From: Streptomyces shenzhenensis
GTDB lineage: Bacteria; Actinomycetota; Actinomycetes; Streptomycetales; Streptomycetaceae
Assembly: GCF_003688995.1 (NCBI RefSeq)
Contig: NZ_PENI01000023.1
Coordinates: 62,001 to 126,000, forward strand
Direction: 5' to 3'
Length of the DNA stretch: 64,000 nt
Part shown: piece after piece, positions 44,154 through 52,695 of the stretch
Position numbering within the stretch: the stretch's first letter is position 1
Layout of the letters: every line of letters begins with the position of its first letter
Position numbers and translations under genes: made by a program
Notes under the pieces: generated by a model
Told to the model about the DNA's origin: nothing
Databases searched by the model: none
Seen by the model: the letters and a program-made list of their open reading frames with translations, nothing else

Positions 44154-46583
44154 ATGCCCGAGTTGTCCCGACGAAACGTCCTGGCCGCGGCCGGAGCCTC
44201 CGCGGCGGCGACCGCGCTGAGCGCCGCTCCCGCGCAGGCCGCGCCGGAGATGGCGGACACCAGCGCGTCGGCGGCGCGGGGAGGGGACCACGCCGCCGAC
44301 CTGATGCGGCTGTGGTACCGCGCCCCGGCGGGGGAGTGGCTGGAGGCCCTGCCGGTCGGCAACGGCCGGCTCGGCGCCATGGTCTTCGGCGGCACCGACA
44401 CCGAACGGCTCCAACTCAACGAGGACAGCCTTTGGGCCGGCGGTCCCAACGACTACGCCCGTCCCGACGCCGTGAAGCACCTGGCGGAGATCCGCCGCCT
44501 CGTGGTCGAGGAGAAGTGGAACCAGGCACAGCGGCTGATCGACGCCGAGTTCCTGGGCGGCCCCTCGGAGCAGGCCGCGTACCAGGTGCTCGGCGACCTC
44601 GAACTCACCCTCGCGGGCCAGGGCGAGGTGAGCGACTACGAACGCGAGCTGGACCTGGAGACCGCCGTCGCCCGCACCACCTACACACGGGGTGGCGTAC
44701 GCCATGTCCGGGAGGTCTTCGCCAGCGCACCCGACCAGGTCCTCGTCGTCCGGATGACCACGGACACCCCAGGCGCCGTCGGCTTCTCCGCCCGCTTCAC
44801 CAGCCCGCAGCGTTCCGGTGACTCGGCCGTGGACGCGCACACCATCGCCCTCGACGGTGTCAGCGGCGACTGGTACGGACTGCCCGGCTCGGTGCGCTTC
44901 AGGGCTCTGGCGCGCGCCGAGGCCGAGGGCGGCCGGGTGTCCACCGACGGCGGAACACTCACCGTCGAGGGCGCCGACGGCGTCACCCTTGTGATCTCCA
45001 TGGCGACCAGCTACCGCAACTACCTGGACGTCGGCGCCGACCCCGCTTCCCGCGCCCGCAACCACCTGGCACCGGCCGCGAGGAAGCCGTACGCACACCT
45101 GCGCGCCCGGCACGTGGCCGACCACCGGCGCCTGTTCGACAGGGTTGCCATCGACCTGGGTCCCTCGGAACGGGCCGGTCTGCCCACCGATGAACGCATC
45201 CCGCTGTTCGCCGACGGCAAGGATCCCCAACTGGCCGCGCTCTACTTCCACTACGGACGCTACCTGCTCGCCTCCTGCTCCCGATCGCCCGGACAGCCCG
45301 CCAACCTCCAGGGCCTGTGGAACGACGGCCTGAACCCGGCCTGGGAGTCCAAGTACACCGTCAACATCAACTTCGAGATGAACTACTGGCCCGCCGGCCC
45401 CGGCAACCTCGCCGAGTGCTGGGACCCGGCGGTGCGGATGGTGCACGAACTGGCCGAGTCCGGTACCCGCACCGCCAAGGCCCTCTACGACGCCCCCGGC
45501 TGGGTGCTGCACCACAACACCGACGGCTGGCGCGGCACGGCACCGGTGGACGCCGCCCAGTACGGTATGTGGCCGACCGGTGGCGCCTGGCTGTGCGTGA
45601 TGCTGTGGGAGCACTTCCAGTTCACCGGTGACACGGGCGCGCTGAGCCGCAACTACCCGGTGGTGAAGGGCGCGGTGGAGTTCTTCCTCGACACCCTGCA
45701 GGTGGATGCGGAGACCGGTTGGCTGGTCACCAACCCCTCGCAGTCGCCGGAGGTCACCCACCACCAGGACGAGGGCGAGAGTGTCAGCATCTGCGCCGGC
45801 CCCACCATGGACATGCAATTGCTGCGGGACCTCTTCGACGCCTACCGGCAGGCCGCCAAGGTGCTGGACCGTGACCCCCGGCTCGTCGAACGAGTCACCG
45901 AGGTCCGCGACCGGCTCGCTCCCACCCGCGTCGGCTACCTGGGCCAGATCCAGGAGTGGCTGGTGGACTGGGAGGAGGCGGCCCTGGTCAGAAGCCGCCA
46001 CGTGTCCCACCTGTACGGGGTGTTTCCGAGCGCGCAGATCACCCCGAGGGGCACGCCGGAACTCGCCGCGGCCGCCAAGAAGAGCCTGGAGCTGCGCGGT
46101 GCCGCGGGACAGGGCTGGTCCCTCGCCTGGAAGATCAACATGTGGGCCCGGCTGCTGGACCCGGCGCGCGCCTACCAGCACCTGGCGGACCTGCTCACCC
46201 CGGCGCGCACCGCACCCAACCTCTTCGACCTGCACCCGCCCTTCCAGATCGACGGCAACTTCGGCGGCGTCTCCGGCATCACCGAGATGCTGTTGCAGAG
46301 CCACGCCGGCGAGATCGAACTGCTGCCCGCCCTGCCCGCGGCATGGCCCACCGGATCCTTCCGGGGACTGCGGGCGCGCGGCGGCTTCGAGATCGACCTG
46401 GAGTGGACGGCGGAGGGGATCACACGCGCGGAGGTGCGCTCGCTGCTCGGCAATCCCGTACGGATCCGCACCCCGCACCCGGTGCGCGTCGAGGGCGCCG
46501 ACGTGGACCGCCCCGAGCGGGGTGTGGTGTCCTTCGGCACGCGCCGCGGCGGCCGGTATCGGCTCGGCCCGGTCACCCCGTAA
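44154..46583 (+). CDS. Secreted GH95 alpha-L-fucosidase/galactosidase
   Basis: 809-residue glycoside hydrolase of family 95. A Tat signal (SRRNVLAAAGASAAATAL) is followed by the N-terminal beta domain (LWYRAPAGEWLEALPVGNGRLGAMVFG, LQLNEDSLWAGGPNDY) and the (alpha/alpha) catalytic barrel. Active-site landmarks are TVNINFEMNYWPA (the paired Asn), LVTNPSQSPEVTHH (Glu) and PPFQIDGNFGGVSGITEMLLQSH (Asp). It inverts on terminal alpha-1,2-L-fucose or L-galactose residues. GGAGG lies seven bases before ATG 44154. It supplies the sugar for the intracellular pathway encoded to the left. Confidence 0.92.
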   Translation: MPELSRRNVLAAAGASAAATALSAAPAQAAPEMADTSASAARGGDHAADLMRLWYRAPAGEWLEALPVGNGRLGAMVFGGTDTERLQLNEDSLWAGGPNDYARPDAVKHLAEIRRLVVEEKWNQAQRLIDAEFLGGPSEQAAYQVLGDLELTLAGQGEVSDYERELDLETAVARTTYTRGGVRHVREVFASAPDQVLVVRMTTDTPGAVGFSARFTSPQRSGDSAVDAHTIALDGVSGDWYGLPGSVRFRALARAEAEGGRVSTDGGTLTVEGADGVTLVISMATSYRNYLDVGADPASRARNHLAPAARKPYAHLRARHVADHRRLFDRVAIDLGPSERAGLPTDERIPLFADGKDPQLAALYFHYGRYLLASCSRSPGQPANLQGLWNDGLNPAWESKYTVNINFEMNYWPAGPGNLAECWDPAVRMVHELAESGTRTAKALYDAPGWVLHHNTDGWRGTAPVDAAQYGMWPTGGAWLCVMLWEHFQFTGDTGALSRNYPVVKGAVEFFLDTLQVDAETGWLVTNPSQSPEVTHHQDEGESVSICAGPTMDMQLLRDLFDAYRQAAKVLDRDPRLVERVTEVRDRLAPTRVGYLGQIQEWLVDWEEAALVRSRHVSHLYGVFPSAQITPRGTPELAAAAKKSLELRGAAGQGWSLAWKINMWARLLDPARAYQHLADLLTPARTAPNLFDLHPPFQIDGNFGGVSGITEMLLQSHAGEIELLPALPAAWPTGSFRGLRARGGFEIDLEWTAEGITRAEVRSLLGNPVRIRTPHPVRVEGADVDRPERGVVSFGTRRGGRYRLGPVTP

Positions 46584-46823
46584 CGGCGCCCACACCCCGT
46601 CAGGCCGCCACCGCGGCCGTCTCACCGAAAGGGGCGACCGCGGTGCCGTCGACGGGGCCTGGAACGTCCCGGTCCAGTTCGCTGCCGATGGCCTCCCGCA
46701 GCACGTCGTGCTGCGCACCGAGCCTGAACTGCTCGTCACGCCACCGTTCACGCGGACAGAACCACACCGGATGACCCACCACATCCGCCGGCTCCCAGCC
46801 AGCAGGTCAGGAATGCGCGACTG

Positions 46824-47363
46824 TCAGGCGGTGGCGCGCCGGCGTCCGTCGCGGACGTCTCGCCAGTAGAGGAGCGCTGCGGCCGCCGCGGTCCACGCCG
46901 CTAGAACCGCGATGCCAGCCGCCAACCCGGCGTTGTTGAAATGGGAGATGCCCTGCAAGGCGCGCACGCCGACGCCGACCGGCAGGATCCCGGAAAGCGG
47001 GTGCAGCCAGTCCGGCAGATATGCGCTGGGCAGGGTGCCGCCGCTGGTGGCGTTGCCGAAGGTCAGCAGCACCACCGAGGCCACCGACATCCCCGCCTTG
47101 CCGAACAGGCGCATGCACAACATGGTCGCCCCGCCGACTGCGGCGGCCATCAGCGCGACGATGCCCGCAATACCGAGGAACGGGCCGGGCAGCGCCGCGA
47201 ATGCGAGACTGCCGGTGATCAGCGCGACGATCACGCCGCCGAGGACGCTGAACAGGGCCAGGCTGAGCATGCGCCAGGCATATGTCAGCCGGGGCGCCAT
47301 CTGGTACGTCATCATCCCGAACAGAAACCCCGCCAGGACGATGCCGAACCCGGCGGGCTCAGG
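46824..47363 (-). pseudogene. DUF3533/YhgE-Pip-like membrane protein, C-terminal fragment
   Basis: Five hydrophobic segments (MLSLALFSVLGGVIVALITG, FLGIAGIVALMAAAVGG, VASVVLLTFGNATSGG, GIAVLAAWTAAAAALLYW) that match the last half of the protein at 10991, including the GGxxPxxxLPDW loop. The frame continues upstream of ATG 47315 in coding-like sequence (AGFGIVLAGFLFG) but the N-terminal helix and extracytoplasmic domain are absent: the frame collides with the oxidase gene at 47421. The remains of a deleted gene. Confidence 0.7.
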
Positions 47364-47420
47364 TGGCCGCTGAGGGGCGGGCCTCCAAGTCCCGCCCTGG
47401 CCGCTCCGCGCGGTCGATCG

Positions 47421-47987
47421 TCAGCGCCCCTTCTTTCTTTCGATCACCGAGTCGTACGAGCGCATGCCGGTGACGCGCTTCCCGCCCTCGCTGAATTCCA
47501 GCAGCATGCGCCACAGCAGCCGTACCCGGGTGTCCGCCCACAGAGCCTCGACCGGGTCCACGCGCAGCATCACCTGCTGACCCCCCTGCTCCGGGGGTTT
47601 GACGTTGTCGAACATCGAGTCAGGGCCGGGCTCCTGGAGCTGCTCGCGGATCACCTTGACCGCATGCGCGATCTCCTCGGCATCGTGCACCACGCACGCG
47701 CGCCCCTTCACCTGGAGCGAGCGGCTCTGCAGGCGCTCTGCGAATCCGCCCGGCGGGGCGTGATGCACCGAGTAGCTCACCCGTGGATTCGCGAGGATCT
47801 CCGCATGCTTCCGCGTGTAGCCGAACGTGAGCATGTACACCCTCAGCCCGTCGGCTCCGTAGTGCATGTGCGAAGTGGCGGGGTTCCCGTCACTGTCGAG
47901 CGTCGCGAGCGTGGCGACCGGCTCGTCCCGCAACAGTTCCTTTATGGACTCCTCGACCTCTTCGACGCTGGGCTCCTGGGCGGGCAC
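47421..47987 (-). CDS. Pyridoxamine 5'-phosphate oxidase-like FMN/F420-binding protein
   Basis: 188-residue split-barrel flavoprotein: IKELLRDEPVATLATLDSDGNPATSHMHYGADGLRVYMLTF, YTRKHAEILANPRVSYSVHH, LQVKGRACVVHDAEEIAHAVKVI. Such proteins reduce or oxidise small molecules using FMN or F420; the substrate is unknown. The GTG at 47987 is preferred over ATG 47993 because AGGGGAG directly abuts the ATG but stands six bases from the GTG. A motif shared with the IclR-controlled promoters is found about 130 bp upstream, suggesting it belongs to that regulon. Confidence 0.78.
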   Translation of the reverse strand: MPAQEPSVEEVEESIKELLRDEPVATLATLDSDGNPATSHMHYGADGLRVYMLTFGYTRKHAEILANPRVSYSVHHAPPGGFAERLQSRSLQVKGRACVVHDAEEIAHAVKVIREQLQEPGPDSMFDNVKPPEQGGQQVMLRVDPVEALWADTRVRLLWRMLLEFSEGGKRVTGMRSYDSVIERKKGR

Positions 47988-48118
47988 GGGCATCTCCCCT
48001 GGTCGTGATCGCGCGGCATGACGAAGTGCCCTGTCGGCGACGGTGGTTGAGTCGAAATCGGCGACGTGGTGCCGTTGCCGGACCGGCAGGCCAGCAACGC
48101 ATGCCGTTCGCTCCGTAC

Positions 48119-48135
48119 CGTGATACGGAACACTG
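48119..48135 (-). promoter_or_regulatory. IclR-type motif upstream of the oxidase gene
   Basis: On the minus strand CAGTGTTCCGTATCACG, matching 14 of 17 positions of the site at 61279-61295. It lies 132 bp upstream of the oxidase start. A proposed target of the paralogous IclR proteins at 48266 and 60412. Confidence 0.5.
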
Positions 48136-48265
48136 GCCGCAAGTGTGATACCAGGCAAGGTTGGAGGCAACCGTCTTGCATGCCGAAGATACCGTCGCGG
48201 CGCGCAAGGGCGGCCGGACGTCAGTGGTCGGGCAAACGCCAGAGGTGTTGACGAGGTGCCGCGTG

Positions 48266-49072
48266 TCAGCCGATGTGCTCGCTCAGTTCCTTCGCGATGC
48301 GGATCACCGTCGGTGCGACACCCTCCGCCCATCCGGCGCCCGCGCGTGAGCTGGGTGCCGTCACCGCGACCGCGGCACGGGTGCGGCCGTGCCGGTCGCG
48401 CACGGAGGCGGCCACCGAGCGGACTTCGAGCTGGCTCTCGCCGTCGTTGGTCGCGTAGCCGCGCTCCCGGACCGCTGCCAGCTCGGTGAGTAGGGCATCG
48501 AGTGTGGAGATGGTGCGCGCGGTGAGGGTCGGGAGCTCGCCCGTCGGGTGGAGCGCGGCCAGCTCCGTGTCCGGCAGATCGGCGAGTATCGCCTTGCCGA
48601 TCGCGGTCGCGTGCGCGGACAGGGACCAGCCGACACGGCTGCTCGCCCGTACCGCCTGGGTGCTCTCGACGGCGTCGAGGTAGACCACGTCAGGGCCGCG
48701 CAGGCAGGCCGTATGGGCGGTCTCGCCCGTCTCATCCCGCAACCGCACCAGGGCATCGCGGGAGATCGCTTGGAGATCGATGTTCGTGACGACGGACAGG
48801 CCTATGTCGACCAGCGCCGGCCCCGGCCGGTAGGCCCGCGACCCGGCGTCCTGCTCCACGAACTGATGGTGACTGAGGGTCGCCAGCATGCGATGGACGG
48901 TTGAGCGCGACAGCCCCATCTCCTGTGCCACCTGGCTGACGCGGATCGTTTCGTGCTCTTCGAACATCCGCAGTAGGTGCAGGACGTTGTCGACTGCACC
49001 GATGAGCCCCGAGGGGTTCTTCGCCCGGCCCGACCTGTCGGGGGTGTCGTCTTCTCCAGCCACGTGGAGCAC
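48266..49072 (-). CDS. IclR-family transcriptional regulator (paralog A)
   Basis: 268-residue IclR regulator. The DNA-binding domain contains SGLIGAVDNVLHLLRMFEEHETIRVSQVAQEMGLSRSTVHRMLATL. The effector domain includes LSAHATAIGKAILADLPDTEL and YATNDGESQLEVRSVAASVRD. It is clearly paralogous to the protein at 60412 (same GLIGAVDNVL and RMLATLSHH blocks). GTG 49072 has GGTGGG five bases upstream and aligns with the paralog's N-terminus. It is divergent from the gentisate operon across a 190-bp region carrying a CGGAAC-GGT-GTTCCG palindrome and most likely controls it. Confidence 0.88.
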   Translation of the reverse strand: MLHVAGEDDTPDRSGRAKNPSGLIGAVDNVLHLLRMFEEHETIRVSQVAQEMGLSRSTVHRMLATLSHHQFVEQDAGSRAYRPGPALVDIGLSVVTNIDLQAISRDALVRLRDETGETAHTACLRGPDVVYLDAVESTQAVRASSRVGWSLSAHATAIGKAILADLPDTELAALHPTGELPTLTARTISTLDALLTELAAVRERGYATNDGESQLEVRSVAASVRDRHGRTRAAVAVTAPSSRAGAGWAEGVAPTVIRIAKELSEHIG

Positions 49073-49123
49073 GTTATCCCACCGATTTCCAGCCTTGCCT
49101 CTCCTTCGAAAAAGGGCCACACT

Positions 49124-49146
49124 ACGGAACGGTGTTCCGCATGATG
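49124..49146. promoter_or_regulatory. IclR-type operator at the gentisate operon promoter
   Basis: CGGAAC-GGT-GTTCCG (49125-49139) is a perfect inverted repeat; the 23-bp block through 49146 matches 17 of 23 positions of the block at 61273-61295. It lies between the divergent IclR gene and the first gene of the gentisate operon. Confidence 0.7.
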
Positions 49147-49262
49147 CGTCATGGTTGATGATCTGGAGGAGCCGCCATGTTCCAGCGTCTGGATTTGCTC
49201 GCCGCGTCGTCGGCGCGGAGCTGGCGTCAAGCGGCAATGGGCCCTGCTGGCGGAGGTTCGGC

Positions 49263-50129
49263 ATGAGTGTCGAGGTCGACTGGCTGCGTGATCGAGTGGA
49301 CGCGCGCAGCATCTGCGAGTTCATCGAGCAGGGTGTACGTCGTGACGCTTCACGCGATGTGCAGCTCGCGGTCAAGGTGGGGCGGGGTGGTCTGGACGAG
49401 ACCACTGCGCTGTTCACCGGTGGGGCCGACATCGCTGTGGTCGCACCGATCGCTGCACTCTGTCTGCTGCGTCAGTTCGGTGATCTCCAGGGCCTGTTCG
49501 CCCTGGGAGTGGTGCCGCGGCGCGGGTGTCTCGTCGCCGCGGCCGACGCGGAGCTGCCTCTCCGCACCGTCGCCGACCTCGCGGGCGGCACCCAGTGCTT
49601 CACGGTCGCCACGCCGGCGGACGATGACGTGAGCCTGGTGGGCTTTGCCGTCCACAGGGCTTTGCGCCTGGCCGGCGTGAGCGCGGGGGACGTGCGTTTC
49701 ATCTATGACGACGAGCCGGCCGCTTGCTTCGAGCGCCTCGCCAGCGGTGAGGCGGACGTCGTGATCCACGATCCGATGTCCGACCCCGGGTGGGCGGGAG
49801 TGGCAGCTCTGCGGCCGGTGACGTACCTGCCGTGGGGCGACCGGGTCGTTCACGGCCTCGCCGTCCAAGGCTGGCTTCCTCGCACGGTTCCCGCCGGTCA
49901 ACTCCCCGGACTCGATGAGGACGTGACTGCCCTGGACTGCTCCGACTTCGCGGTCCTGTGCCGTGCGGACCTGGACGACGAACTCGCCCGCCTGATCGCC
50001 CGAATTCTGACTCGGGGATGCCGCCCCGCGGAAGTCGCCGCAGCGGTCCAGACGCCGCTTCCGCTGCATCCGGGAGCCGCGCGCGCCTACGCCGACCTCG
50101 TCACCGACGAATTCCTTGGGAGCCGATGA
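49263..50129 (+). CDS. TAXI/TRAP-type solute-binding-like protein without export signal
   Basis: 288-residue two-lobed binding-fold protein: FTGGADIAVVAPIAALCLL, GVVPRRGCLVAAADAELPLRTVADLAGG, LASGEADVVIHDPM, and DCSDFAVLCRADLDDELARLI near the end. These resemble TAXI-family receptors, but there is no signal peptide, so it stays in the cytoplasm. GGAGG is six bases before the ATG. Similar to 61599 in motif order (VTYLPWGD, DFAVLCR). It is the first gene of the gentisate operon and diverges from an IclR gene. Possible roles are ligand buffering for the regulator or a decarboxylase-like enzyme, since 4,5-dihydroxyphthalate decarboxylase also has a binding-protein fold. Confidence 0.7.
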   Translation: MSVEVDWLRDRVDARSICEFIEQGVRRDASRDVQLAVKVGRGGLDETTALFTGGADIAVVAPIAALCLLRQFGDLQGLFALGVVPRRGCLVAAADAELPLRTVADLAGGTQCFTVATPADDDVSLVGFAVHRALRLAGVSAGDVRFIYDDEPAACFERLASGEADVVIHDPMSDPGWAGVAALRPVTYLPWGDRVVHGLAVQGWLPRTVPAGQLPGLDEDVTALDCSDFAVLCRADLDDELARLIARILTRGCRPAEVAAAVQTPLPLHPGAARAYADLVTDEFLGSR

Positions 50130-51151
50130 TGCCCGAACCCGTCCTGATGCCAGGGGCGCCTGCCGTCCGCGAGACCGAGCTCCTGGTCGTCGGGGCTGGT
50201 CCTGCCGGGCTCTTTGCCTGCTACTACGCGGGGATGCGAGGGCTCGACGTGACCCTCCTGGACAGCCTGCCCCATCTCGGTGGTCAGGTGGCCGCCCTCT
50301 ACCCGGACAAGGAGATCTTCGACGTCGCCGGGTTCCCGGCCGTCACCGGACGCGAGCTGGTAGAGCGGCTCACCCGGCAGGCGGAGAGCGCCTCGCCGTC
50401 CATCGTGCTCGGGGAGGGTGCCGTAGACCTCCAGCACGATGCGGACGCGGTCACGGTCGTCACCGACGCCGGACGCGTCATCCGCGCGGGCGCCGTGCTG
50501 ATCACCGCCGGCATCGGCCGCTTCACCCCGAGGCCACTGTCCGCGCTGGACGGATTCACCGGCGACGGTGTGCACCACCTCGTCGCGCCTCCTCATGAAT
50601 ACGCCGAGCGCGAGGTGGTGATCGTCGGAGGGGGCGACAGCGCCGTCGACTGGGCCAACACCCTTGCTCCACACGCACGTCAGGTGACGCTCGTGCACCG
50701 CCGCACCAGGTTCCGCGCCCACGAGCACTCGGTGAGCCGGCTCATGGAATCCCCGGTACGTGTCCTCACCAACAGCGAGATCGCCGACGTACACGGCGAC
50801 GAGTCGCTCAAGGCCGTGACCGTACGCGACTGCGGCACCCAGGGGGTGGAGATGGTCGACGCGGACGTCCTGATCCCCGCCCTGGGGCACATCGCCTCGC
50901 TCGGACCCCTCACCAGTTGGGGGCTGGCCCTCGACAAGCAGCAGATCCAGGTGGACACCGACATGCGCACCGGAGTGGACCGCGTCTACGCCGCCGGCGA
51001 CATCACCACCTATCCCGGCAAGGTCCGGCTGATGGTCGTCGGCTTCGGCGAGGCCGCCACCGCGGTCAACAACATCGCCGTACGCCTCCGGCCCGACGAG
51101 GACCTCTTTCCCGGCCACTCGAGCGAACGCCCACCGATTCCGACCCTCTGA
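50129..51151 (+). CDS. Ferredoxin-NADP+ reductase (thioredoxin-reductase-like)
   Basis: 340-residue flavoprotein of the bacterial TrxR-like ferredoxin reductase type. FAD motif LLVVGAGPAGLFACYYA, the LLDSLPHLGGQVAALYPDKEIFDVAGFP segment typical of this type, NADPH motif VVIVGGGDSAVDWANTL and the C-terminal YAAGDITTYPGKVRLMVVGFGEA. No CxxC redox pair is present, which excludes thioredoxin reductase. ATG 50129 has GGGAG six bases upstream; ATG 50126, overlapping the previous stop, is an alternative. It reduces the ferredoxin encoded next. Confidence 0.87.
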   Translation: MPEPVLMPGAPAVRETELLVVGAGPAGLFACYYAGMRGLDVTLLDSLPHLGGQVAALYPDKEIFDVAGFPAVTGRELVERLTRQAESASPSIVLGEGAVDLQHDADAVTVVTDAGRVIRAGAVLITAGIGRFTPRPLSALDGFTGDGVHHLVAPPHEYAEREVVIVGGGDSAVDWANTLAPHARQVTLVHRRTRFRAHEHSVSRLMESPVRVLTNSEIADVHGDESLKAVTVRDCGTQGVEMVDADVLIPALGHIASLGPLTSWGLALDKQQIQVDTDMRTGVDRVYAAGDITTYPGKVRLMVVGFGEAATAVNNIAVRLRPDEDLFPGHSSERPPIPTL

Positions 51152-51164
51152 AGGAGGACGCCTC

Positions 51165-51494
51165 ATGGGTTACGTGATCAACGACAAGTGCATCAACGAA
51201 CTCGACGGCTCCTGCGTCGACGTATGCCCCGTGGACTGCATCTACGAGGGACTCACCAAGCGCTACATCAACCCCACCGAATGCATCGACTGCGGGGCAT
51301 GCCTGCCCGAATGCCCGGTCGACGCCATCACCACCCCCAAGAAGGCCGACCCCACCTGGGCACAGGACAACGCCGAGTTCTTCTCGGTGGCGCTGCCCGG
51401 GAAGGACGCCCCGCTGGAGAGCCCCGGCGGCGCGTACGGAACCGGCCCCATCGGAGTGGACACCCCGCTCGTCGCCAACTGGACCAAGGAGTGA
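51165..51494 (+). CDS. FdxA-type 7Fe/8Fe ferredoxin
   Basis: 109-residue ferredoxin with two cluster motifs: KCINELDGSCVDVCPVDCIYEG and ECIDCGACLPECPVDAIT, as in [3Fe-4S][4Fe-4S] ferredoxins of actinobacteria. The tail is 45 residues long without cysteines. GAAGGAGG precedes the ATG. It follows the ferredoxin reductase, so the two form an electron-transfer module; its acceptor in this operon is not evident because the neighbouring hydroxylase is a flavoenzyme. Confidence 0.92.
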   Translation: MGYVINDKCINELDGSCVDVCPVDCIYEGLTKRYINPTECIDCGACLPECPVDAITTPKKADPTWAQDNAEFFSVALPGKDAPLESPGGAYGTGPIGVDTPLVANWTKE

Positions 51495-51496
51495 CC

Positions 51497-52681
51497 GTGC
51501 GACACGTCCCACTGCTCATCATCGGAGGCGGCATAGGTGGCATGGCCACCGGCCTGGCCCTCGCGCAGGCCGGCTTTGAAGCTCATATCGTCGAGCAGGC
51601 ACCGGAGTTCGCCGAGATCGGCGCAGGTATCCAGCTCGCCCCGAACGCCCTGCGAGTCCTCGACTCCCTCGGCGTCCTCGACGCCATCGACGAGGTGGCT
51701 GTACGCCCGCGGAACCTGGTGTTCATGCATGCCGACACCGGCAAGCACCTGACGACGATCGACTTCGGCACTGCCTTTCTCGAGCGCTACCGGCAGCCGT
51801 ACAGCGTGCTGCACCGCGGCGACCTGCTCGACGTCCTGCTCGCCGCCTGCCGTGAGCATCCCAAGGTCACCTTGGAGAACGACCGCCAGGTCGTCGACAT
51901 CGAGGACCACACCACGACTGCCATCGTCCATTTCGCCAACGGTGAGAGCTACCACACCGACGCCCTGATCGGGGCCGACGGCCTGAAGTCCCGAGCCCGG
52001 CAGCTCCTCTCCGACGACCGTCCCATCACGGACGCGTACGTCGCCTACCGCGGCGCGCTCCCCATGAGCGAGGTCAGCCTGCCGGTCGAACCGGACGACG
52101 AGATCATCTGGATCGGTCCGAACAAGCACCTGGTGCAGTACCCGATCCGGCGCGGCGAGCTCTACAACCAGGTCGCCGTCTTCCGTAGCCCCAGCTACAG
52201 CTCCGAGATCGAGCACACCGACGAGTGGGGCGGACCCGACGAGCTCGACCAGGCCTTCGCCGGGGCCTGCGAGCAGGTCCGCACCTCCGTCACGATGTTC
52301 AACAGGTCCAGACGCTGGCCGATGTACGACCGGGAGCCCCTGGCCAACTGGACCCGCGGGCGCGTCACCCTGCTCGGCGACGCCGCGCACCCCATGTTCC
52401 AGTACCTCGCCCAGGGCGCCTGCCAGGCCATCGAAGACGCTGGCTGTCTGGCCCGCCAACTGACCAAGCACAACGGCGACATCGACGAGGGCTTCGCCGC
52501 CTACCAGGCGGAACGGATCCCGCGGACCGCGCTGGTGCAGCGCGTCGCCCGCGGCTGGGGCCAGGTCTGGCACGCCGGAAACGACACCACGACCTCTGCC
52601 CTGCGCGACCGCGTCTTCGGACGCCGCAGCGCCGACGACTACACCGACCTGGACTGGCTGTACCAGCCGATCGCCCTCTGA
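51497..52681 (+). CDS. FAD-dependent aromatic hydroxylase (3-hydroxybenzoate 6-hydroxylase-like)
   Basis: 394-residue class A flavin monooxygenase. The dinucleotide motif is IIGGGIGGMATGLALAQAGF; the DG motif is IGADGLKSRARQLL and the GD motif VTLLGDAAHPMFQYLAQGA. Segments RRGELYNQVAVFRSP and RRWPMYDREPLANW look very like 3-hydroxybenzoate 6-hydroxylases, which convert 3-hydroxybenzoate to gentisate with NADH. GTG 51497 is used since AAGGA is six bases upstream; GTG 51491 overlaps the ferredoxin stop. The gentisate dioxygenase two genes downstream supports the substrate type. Confidence 0.86.
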   Translation: MRHVPLLIIGGGIGGMATGLALAQAGFEAHIVEQAPEFAEIGAGIQLAPNALRVLDSLGVLDAIDEVAVRPRNLVFMHADTGKHLTTIDFGTAFLERYRQPYSVLHRGDLLDVLLAACREHPKVTLENDRQVVDIEDHTTTAIVHFANGESYHTDALIGADGLKSRARQLLSDDRPITDAYVAYRGALPMSEVSLPVEPDDEIIWIGPNKHLVQYPIRRGELYNQVAVFRSPSYSSEIEHTDEWGGPDELDQAFAGACEQVRTSVTMFNRSRRWPMYDREPLANWTRGRVTLLGDAAHPMFQYLAQGACQAIEDAGCLARQLTKHNGDIDEGFAAYQAERIPRTALVQRVARGWGQVWHAGNDTTTSALRDRVFGRRSADDYTDLDWLYQPIAL

Positions 52682-52695
52682 GCCCGAGGACCGTG

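Noticed and set aside
46600..46782. Minus-strand 60-codon ORF after the GH95 gene
   Set aside because: It opens with no visible ribosome site and I recognise no family. It could be the end of a lost gene, but evidence is too thin to annotate.
49263..50129. Calling the TAXI-like protein a transport receptor
   Set aside because: No signal peptide in any plausible start and no TRAP or ABC permease in the operon.
50129..51151. Calling the flavoprotein a thioredoxin reductase
   Set aside because: The redox Cys-x2-Cys is absent and a ferredoxin gene follows, which fits ferredoxin-NADP+ reductase.
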